The notes under the pieces are model-generated. The model did no database searches and was not told the origin of the DNA. It saw nothing but the letters and a program-made list of their open reading frames with translations. From assembly GCA_902774055.1 (NCBI GenBank), contig CACYGX010000005.1:186001-250000 (forward strand): 64,000 bases of DNA, in the 5' to 3' direction. Below are positions 59,932-64,000 of the stretch, piece after piece (within the stretch, counting starts at the first letter, position 1; every line of letters starts with the position of its first letter). The position numbers and the translations under genes were made by a program. This DNA is from an uncultured Bacteroidales bacterium. Its GTDB lineage: Bacteria > Bacteroidota > Bacteroidia > Bacteroidales > Muribaculaceae.

Positions 59932-61272
59932 TTACCGTTTCCTTAGCGTCTCGACGATGCGTGCCATCTGGTTAGGGATGCGGATCTGCTGGGGGCACTT
60001 CTTCAGGCAGGCTTCACAGTCAACACATTGAGTGGCCCACGCCGATGCATCGGGCAGAGCCTCGCGCAGTCCGTCTGCAAACTGCTGCTTGCGGGCCATA
60101 TAGTCGTCGGCCTGTTTATCGGGTAGCGGGAGTATTTTTTGGGCAACGGCCTCGTTGTAATAGGCAAAGTTACCAGGGATATCAACGCCATAGGGGCAAG
60201 GCATGCAATAATGGCATGTGGTGCACGGAATGACGGGGAACCCCGCCATCACGTCGGCAATCTCTTCCAGAAGTTTGTTTTCGACCTCGGTGCACGGTTC
60301 CAGCGGTGAGAACGTGCGGATGTTTTCCTCCAGATGGCTCATTTGGTTCATGCCGCTCAACGTGGTGAGGATGTTGGGGTGAGATCCCACCCAGCGGAAG
60401 GCCCACGAAGCGGGTGTGTCGTCAGGACGCATGGCAGTGAGCCGCTGGCTGAGTTCCTCGTCCATGCGGGCCAGTGCACCACCACGCAGGGGCTCCATCA
60501 CGACGGTTTGTATGCCGTTTTTCTCCATTTTGTCATAGAGGTACTCGGCATCGGCATCCTGTTTCCAGCCCGACTTGTTGAGCGAGGCATGCCGCCAATC
60601 CAGATAGTTCATCTGAATTTGGGCAAAGTCCCAATGGTATTCGTCTTGATGATCAATCAAGAAGTCAAATGCGCTGACATCGCCATGGTAGGAAAACCCC
60701 AAGTGACGGATGCGTCCAGCCTCGCGTTCCTTCAGCAGGAATTCAAGCAGGCCGTTGTCAAGGAATCGCGCTTTGAGGGCATTCACGCCACCGCCACCGA
60801 TGCTGTGGAGCAGGTAGTAATCGATGTAATCCACGCGAAGGTCGCGGAATGATTTCTCGTACATCGCGCGGGCATCATCAAATCCCCACAGACTCTCCCT
60901 CTGGTTCGACATCTTGGTCGCCACATAGTACTTCTCGCGCGGATGCCGGCTCAACGCCGCGCCCGTCATGGCCTCGCTGTGGCCACCTTTGTACATCGGC
61001 GCCGTGTCAAAATAGTTGACACCATGCGCGATCGCATAGTCCACAAGACGGTTGATCTCCTCCTGGTCATCGGGCAACCTCATCATGCCGAAGCCCAGCA
61101 ACGAAACCCTATCACCCGAACCATGCTTCACCCGATAGGTCATCTGATTCTGCACATCATCCCCCTCGATGCTCTGCGGCCTGCTCGTCTCTCCCGCCAA
61201 CACACTCAACGGGTCCATCGCTATTGCCGCGGCACCAAGTCCCAACTTACGCAAAAAATGCCTCCGATTCAT
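59932..61272 (-). CDS. Tat-exported aldo/keto reductase with two 4Fe-4S motifs
   Basis: A 446-residue protein with a twin-arginine signal (MNRRHFLRKLGLGAAAIAMD). The AKR barrel (about 50-340) has DTAPMYKGGHSE (Asp and Tyr) and YYVATKMSNQ (Lys) of the catalytic tetrad. The C-terminus carries two cysteine clusters, CTTCHYCMPCPYGVDIP (about 365) and CVDCEACLKKCPQQIRIP (about 415), ferredoxin-like. Such fusions are common in anaerobes; the substrate is unknown. The start at 61272 is preferred over upstream Met codons because a TAAGGAGG sequence (61281-61288) lies eight bases before it, rare in this window. Confidence 0.9.
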   Translation of the reverse strand: MNRRHFLRKLGLGAAAIAMDPLSVLAGETSRPQSIEGDDVQNQMTYRVKHGSGDRVSLLGFGMMRLPDDQEEINRLVDYAIAHGVNYFDTAPMYKGGHSEAMTGAALSRHPREKYYVATKMSNQRESLWGFDDARAMYEKSFRDLRVDYIDYYLLHSIGGGGVNALKARFLDNGLLEFLLKEREAGRIRHLGFSYHGDVSAFDFLIDHQDEYHWDFAQIQMNYLDWRHASLNKSGWKQDADAEYLYDKMEKNGIQTVVMEPLRGGALARMDEELSQRLTAMRPDDTPASWAFRWVGSHPNILTTLSGMNQMSHLEENIRTFSPLEPCTEVENKLLEEIADVMAGFPVIPCTTCHYCMPCPYGVDIPGNFAYYNEAVAQKILPLPDKQADDYMARKQQFADGLREALPDASAWATQCVDCEACLKKCPQQIRIPNQMARIVETLRKR

Positions 61273-61280
61273 ATCCGATC

Positions 61281-61288
61281 CCTCCTTA
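61281..61288 (-). promoter_or_regulatory. Shine-Dalgarno sequence of the aldo/keto reductase gene
   Basis: Minus-strand TAAGGAGG, eight bases before the ATG at 61272. It decides the start and stands out because most genes here lack such a site. Confidence 0.7.
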
Positions 61289-61434
61289 CCCATAATCTCA
61301 CATGTTTTCTTAGTCCTTGTAACTTCAAAATAGCACTCTCCCCGCCACCAGCATCCGCCATAAACGGCTGTCACACGAGACGACCTAAATTGCCTTCAGG
61401 CGACGCAGACCAATGTCTATTCTGCAAAGATAAT

Positions 61435-61464
61435 CACTCTTTTCAAATGAGCAAAAATCCTCTC
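61435..61464 (-). promoter_or_regulatory. -33/-7 promoter for aldo/keto reductase
   Basis: On minus: TTG (61464-61462), 19 bases, TATCTTTG (61442-61435). Full consensus match. Confidence 0.75.
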
Positions 61465-61593
61465 CAATATTATACTCTGAAATGCCATTTTGGTATATCC
61501 AACCAGCGAGATGCTGACCGCAGATTGCGATATCCCTTCACTAAACAATGCGATGCGCTCTCTTTAAGTATGGATAATGTGGTCGGTTTTACA

Positions 61594-62226
61594 TCAAAAG
61601 AACCGTCCCCATTTTTCTTTTATAACCTTTTGCAGTTCTTCTAAAAAATGTGCGGCATGGCCACCGTCCATCTGTACATGGTGGAACTGAAACGAAATGG
61701 GTAAGGTGACCTTCAGCCACTTTTTGCGGTATTCTCCCCACATCACCATCGGGTTGCAGAACTGGTCGGTGTACTGGTTGACGATGCTGTCGAGTTCTGT
61801 TGCCGTCATTGCCGATGTCCCTATTACCATCATGTCTTCCTGAAAACTGCTTGCACAGTTCTTTTTCGCTGACTGGGTCAAGTTGATGTAATCGGTGCTG
61901 AACTCATCCAAATCATCGGTAAATGGAATGTCGCATGAGCTGATACCGCCATCAATATTGTTCACAATCACATTGATGGCTAGACGGTCATAGTTGAACA
62001 GTTGACCTTGCTCGGGCAAAGTATAGAATTCTTTGATCTGACTGGCTGCCTTGCTGATGCACCAGCACAGGAGCATGTTGAAACTCAGCCCTTTTCGCTT
62101 GGCGATCCTGTAGAGACGTGTGACGTCAAAGGTCTTGGTGAGCGTCACCATTGGCATGGGTGATGACATCCACAGTTCAAACGCCTTGGCCCGGCTGGTG
62201 TCCTTGGGGTTGACGACCTGTTTCAT
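61594..62226 (-). CDS. Chloramphenicol acetyltransferase-fold protein
   Basis: A 210-residue cytoplasmic protein of the CAT family. The active-site motif is seen as SFQFHHVQMDGGHAAHFLEE (catalytic His of HHxxxDG, about residue 188), with FNMLLCWCISKAASQIKEF and the N-terminal LWMSSPMPMVTLTKTFDVT as in type A CAT. Many CAT-fold proteins in Bacteroidales are not resistance enzymes, so drug acetylation is unproven. It overlaps the upstream PPOX gene by four bases (ATGA), so the two are co-translated. Confidence 0.8.
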   Translation of the reverse strand: MKQVVNPKDTSRAKAFELWMSSPMPMVTLTKTFDVTRLYRIAKRKGLSFNMLLCWCISKAASQIKEFYTLPEQGQLFNYDRLAINVIVNNIDGGISSCDIPFTDDLDEFSTDYINLTQSAKKNCASSFQEDMMVIGTSAMTATELDSIVNQYTDQFCNPMVMWGEYRKKWLKVTLPISFQFHHVQMDGGHAAHFLEELQKVIKEKWGRFF

Positions 62227-62948
62227 TCAATCACAAAGCTGCGGGGATAGAAATCGCTGTAGAAACGGCCATCGGTTGCCGTGAACTTCAGCACGCAATA
62301 ATTGGGATCTGTCACGCCGCCTGGATAGTATTGGGTGTCACCATCCCGCCAAATCATCTGCTTGCTGGCGGCATCGGTCAACACCTCCATGGTGCCACGC
62401 AGCATCATGCCCTTGAAGCCGTCGGCATCGCAGAAATAAATGGATGCTTTGGAATTGGCCTTGTAATGGGCCACACGCAGGGAGAACGTGTTGGTCGTGA
62501 AGTAGAACGTCTTGATGCCCTCACGCACACGAGGCGACAGCATGGCCTTGGTGCAAGGGAAACCCTCCTCATCTACCGATGATATAAAGGTGACGGGCAA
62601 TGTGTCGGCCATCTTGGCAATTAGGTCTTTAACACCCATCAGGGCAGGATTCTCAGGGATAGCCTCACTGATGGTCATGTCCTTGCGCCAGCGTTTCAGG
62701 TGGGGGAAATACATTTTCATCTGGCCGATATATTCCTCCCTGGAGATGGGCTGCGGCTGGCCCTTGTTGACCTCGTTGACAAACTGGGCGCAATGCTCAA
62801 TCATCTCGTCCATCGTGCAGTCCTGCAAGAACTTGCCGTCCTTGTAGCAATAGATGCAATACTCCTCGTTCTTAGTGCCGTCGGCATTGGTGCCGAGCAG
62901 TTCCTCGGTGAGCGGCATACCGCAGCTCTGACAAAATTTCTGTTCCAT
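62223..62948 (-). CDS. Zinc-ribbon plus pyridoxamine 5'-phosphate oxidase-like flavoprotein
   Basis: A 241-residue protein. An N-terminal zinc ribbon (CQSCGMPLTEELLG, then EEYCIYCYKDGKF, residues 7-35) is joined by a helical linker (to about 105) to a split-barrel FMN domain of the PPOX type (about 110-241; FISSVDEEGFPCTKAMLSPR, TFYFTTNTFSLRVAHYKAN, LRGTMEVLTD). Members bind FMN or F420 and act as oxidoreductases; substrate unknown. A consensus promoter precedes it and a CAT-fold gene overlaps its 3' end. Confidence 0.85.
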   Translation of the reverse strand: MEQKFCQSCGMPLTEELLGTNADGTKNEEYCIYCYKDGKFLQDCTMDEMIEHCAQFVNEVNKGQPQPISREEYIGQMKMYFPHLKRWRKDMTISEAIPENPALMGVKDLIAKMADTLPVTFISSVDEEGFPCTKAMLSPRVREGIKTFYFTTNTFSLRVAHYKANSKASIYFCDADGFKGMMLRGTMEVLTDAASKQMIWRDGDTQYYPGGVTDPNYCVLKFTATDGRFYSDFYPRSFVIE

Positions 62949-62975
62949 TGTTTCTAAAATCTATTATCCTACCGA

Positions 62976-63006
62976 CAAAGTTATAGAGAATTATCATTCA
63001 TGTCAA
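62976..63006 (-). promoter_or_regulatory. -33/-7 promoter for PPOX-CAT pair
   Basis: On minus: TTG (63006-63004), 20 bases, TAACTTTG (62983-62976), full consensus; leader of about 22 bases. Confidence 0.75.
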
Positions 63007-63027
63007 TTCATTCACTCAAAAAAGCCG

Positions 63028-63264
63028 TCAAGGATGACGATGTGGCGGGAATTCCTTGACCGAGTTATAGACAACCACCTTGCGGTAGCCCCACTGCTCT
63101 CCCGTCTCGTCGGCGTTCTTGAACAGGGGCGTGCCCAGCAAGTGCTGGATATCGCTCTAGGTCATTCCCAATTCCACTTTGTTGATCTTAGTGGTATCGC
63201 GCGTGGCGATGCAACTGTCAAAAGCCAGGCTCATCACGAGCGTAAGCATCACCGCAACAATCAT
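63028..63264 (-). pseudogene. SmpA/OmlA (BamE-like) lipoprotein, broken by an in-frame TAG
   Basis: Reading from the ATG at 63264: a lipoprotein-like N-terminus (MIVAVMLTLVMSLAFDSC), then TRDTTKINKVELGMT, a TAG stop (63159-63157), and in the same frame SDIQHLLGTPLFKNADETGE and QWGYRKVVVY. This is the typical GMTxxDVxxLLGxP...WxY pattern of BamE/SmpA-like lipoproteins. After VVVYNS the frame probably shifts as well: the neighbouring frame reads RHIVILDGFFE. The promoter of the PPOX gene starts at its 3' end. A sequencing error is possible, but two defects favour decay. Confidence 0.7.
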
Positions 63265-63310
63265 TTCTTTCACTTTCTTGATCGTCTAGTTAATCATTAA
63301 TAATGTTTCA

Positions 63311-64000
63311 TTACATTCTCGCCTTTTGCTTCTCGCCGGCGCCGGTACCGCGATACTTACTGTCTGCACTGTTGAACTTCCAGGTGAGGTCAAGGGAGAA
63401 GGTGCGGCGGGCGGGATTGCTGGTGTACAACTCGCGCGGACCATAGATGGTAGCACCGGCCTTGCTGGTGTTGAACAGGTCCATGCAGCGTGCGTCAACG
63501 GTCAGTGAGCCCATGCGGTGCAGGCTGATGTCCTTCTGCACTCCGATGCCGCTATAGAACCTGCTCTTGTTGATGCGGAAGTTGTCGTAGTCACCACGCG
63601 ATGTCACTTGCACCATGGCATTCAGGCGCCAGTTGTGCGGCAGCTCGATGTCGTTGTTCCACGTCAAGCCCAGATACGGGTGGTTCAGCGTGAGGATGGA
63701 ACCGTCGGCAGTCGGCGTCTTGTAGTTCTGGAAGATGGCAATCGCCGTCCATGTGGGATGCCAGCAGCCAAACACGGGCCTCAACGACGGCATGATGGTC
63801 AGTCGGTTATAGCTCTCCTTGCTGTTGATGGGATGCACCAAGCTGATGAGCGGATCATCTGACCCGGGATAAGGCTCGGTGGACATCGTCTCGGAATCCT
63901 TGATGCGTGCGTAGTTCAGCGTCAAGTTCATCCACTGGTAGGCGGCATTGAAGACCAGGCTGTGGGTATAGGTGGGCTTCAGGTAGGGATTGCCGCTCTG
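63311..64000 (-). CDS. TonB-dependent receptor, C-terminal barrel (OMP_b-brl_3 type), cut by the window edge
   Basis: The last 229 residues of an outer-membrane barrel; the frame is open to the window end (QSGNPYLKPTYTHSLVFNAA at the edge). Alternating strands such as NWRLNAMVQVTSRGDYDNFR and GSLTVDARCMDLFNTSKAG, and the end RRTFSLDLTWKFNSADSKYR followed by GTGAGEKQKARM, are typical of the family with a CPD-like N-terminus and no SusD partner. Substrate cannot be inferred. It lies upstream of the BamE-like pseudogene on the same strand. Confidence 0.85.
   Translation of the reverse strand, partial: QSGNPYLKPTYTHSLVFNAAYQWMNLTLNYARIKDSETMSTEPYPGSDDPLISLVHPINSKESYNRLTIMPSLRPVFGCWHPTWTAIAIFQNYKTPTADGSILTLNHPYLGLTWNNDIELPHNWRLNAMVQVTSRGDYDNFRINKSRFYSGIGVQKDISLHRMGSLTVDARCMDLFNTSKAGATIYGPRELYTSNPARRTFSLDLTWKFNSADSKYRGTGAGEKQKARM

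Larger units (their letters stand above)
61273..61593. other. Upstream region of the aldo/keto reductase gene
   Basis: A 321-base gap with the reductase promoter at 61435-61464 and its ~160-base leader. No coding region was supported. Confidence 0.5.

Noticed and set aside
61594..62226. Chloramphenicol resistance gene
   Set aside because: The fold and active-site His are visible, but CAT-fold proteins of Bacteroidales often have other roles; no mobile element surrounds it.
1..64000. CRISPR arrays, insertion sequences, prophage, tRNA or rRNA genes
   Set aside because: No regularly spaced repeats, transposase or integrase motifs, or tRNA cloverleaf sequences were recognised on either strand.

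Overview
The window is a chromosomal segment of a gut-type member of the Bacteroidota, order Bacteroidales (Prevotellaceae or Muribaculaceae would fit; the sequence alone does not settle the family). The reasons are three SusC/SusD pairs, a hybrid sensor with an AraC-type output domain, DUF2807, DUF6377 and DUF4960-like proteins, a C-terminal sorting-like tail, and repeated use of the Bacteroidota -33/-7 promoter (TTG, about 19-20 bp, TAnnTTTG). Shine-Dalgarno sequences are almost absent. No rRNA, tRNA, CRISPR array, insertion sequence or prophage was seen.

Layout. 1-3126 is a leftward housekeeping operon (ybeY, mnmG, apt, start of uvrC) with a perfect parS-type centromere site between mnmG and apt, which suggests the replication origin is near. 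3521-5002 is an NfeD/SPFH membrane pair. 5077-7515 holds two divergent membrane-anchored AraC-type regulators that share operator-like DNA. 7670-7880 may encode a small RNA, followed by a lone family-4 glycosyltransferase. 9198-14954 is a SusD/SusC pair whose SusC carries a C-terminal coiled coil and OmpA-like domain. 15346-22179 holds cstA, an Ig-like lipoprotein, a metallo-beta-lactamase-fold protein, an orphan histidine kinase and a HAD phosphatase. 22428-27695 is a group of three secreted proteins ending in a 1268-residue M6 protease/LamG/FGE-fold protein. 27827-30221 holds superoxide dismutase, a secreted protein and a DUF2807 lipoprotein.

Two complete polysaccharide utilisation loci follow. 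30379-44816 is a fructan (levan or inulin) locus: HTCS-type sensor, SusC, SusD, DUF4960-like glycan-binding lipoprotein, surface GH32-like lipoprotein, periplasmic GH32, MFS sugar importer and fructokinase. The gene order resembles the Bacteroides thetaiotaomicron levan locus. The expected flow is surface capture and cleavage, import by SusCD, periplasmic release of fructose (sensed by the HTCS periplasmic domain), inner-membrane uptake and phosphorylation. 45155-59861 is a beta-1,3-glucan (laminarin-type) locus: a divergent DUF6377 regulator, then SusC, SusD, glycan-binding lipoprotein, GH16 and two GH3 enzymes.

The right end (59932-64000) has a Tat-exported iron-sulfur aldo/keto reductase, a CAT-fold acetyltransferase overlapping a zinc-ribbon/PPOX flavoprotein, a BamE-like pseudogene with an in-frame stop, and the C-terminal part of a TonB-dependent receptor that runs off the window.

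The most unusual items are the SusC-OmpA fusion, a hybrid sensor with no ATP-binding kinase domain, the mosaic M6/FGE protein, the paired membrane AraC regulators with shared DNA motifs, several genes predicted to give leaderless mRNAs, and heptamer tandem repeats directly before start codons.
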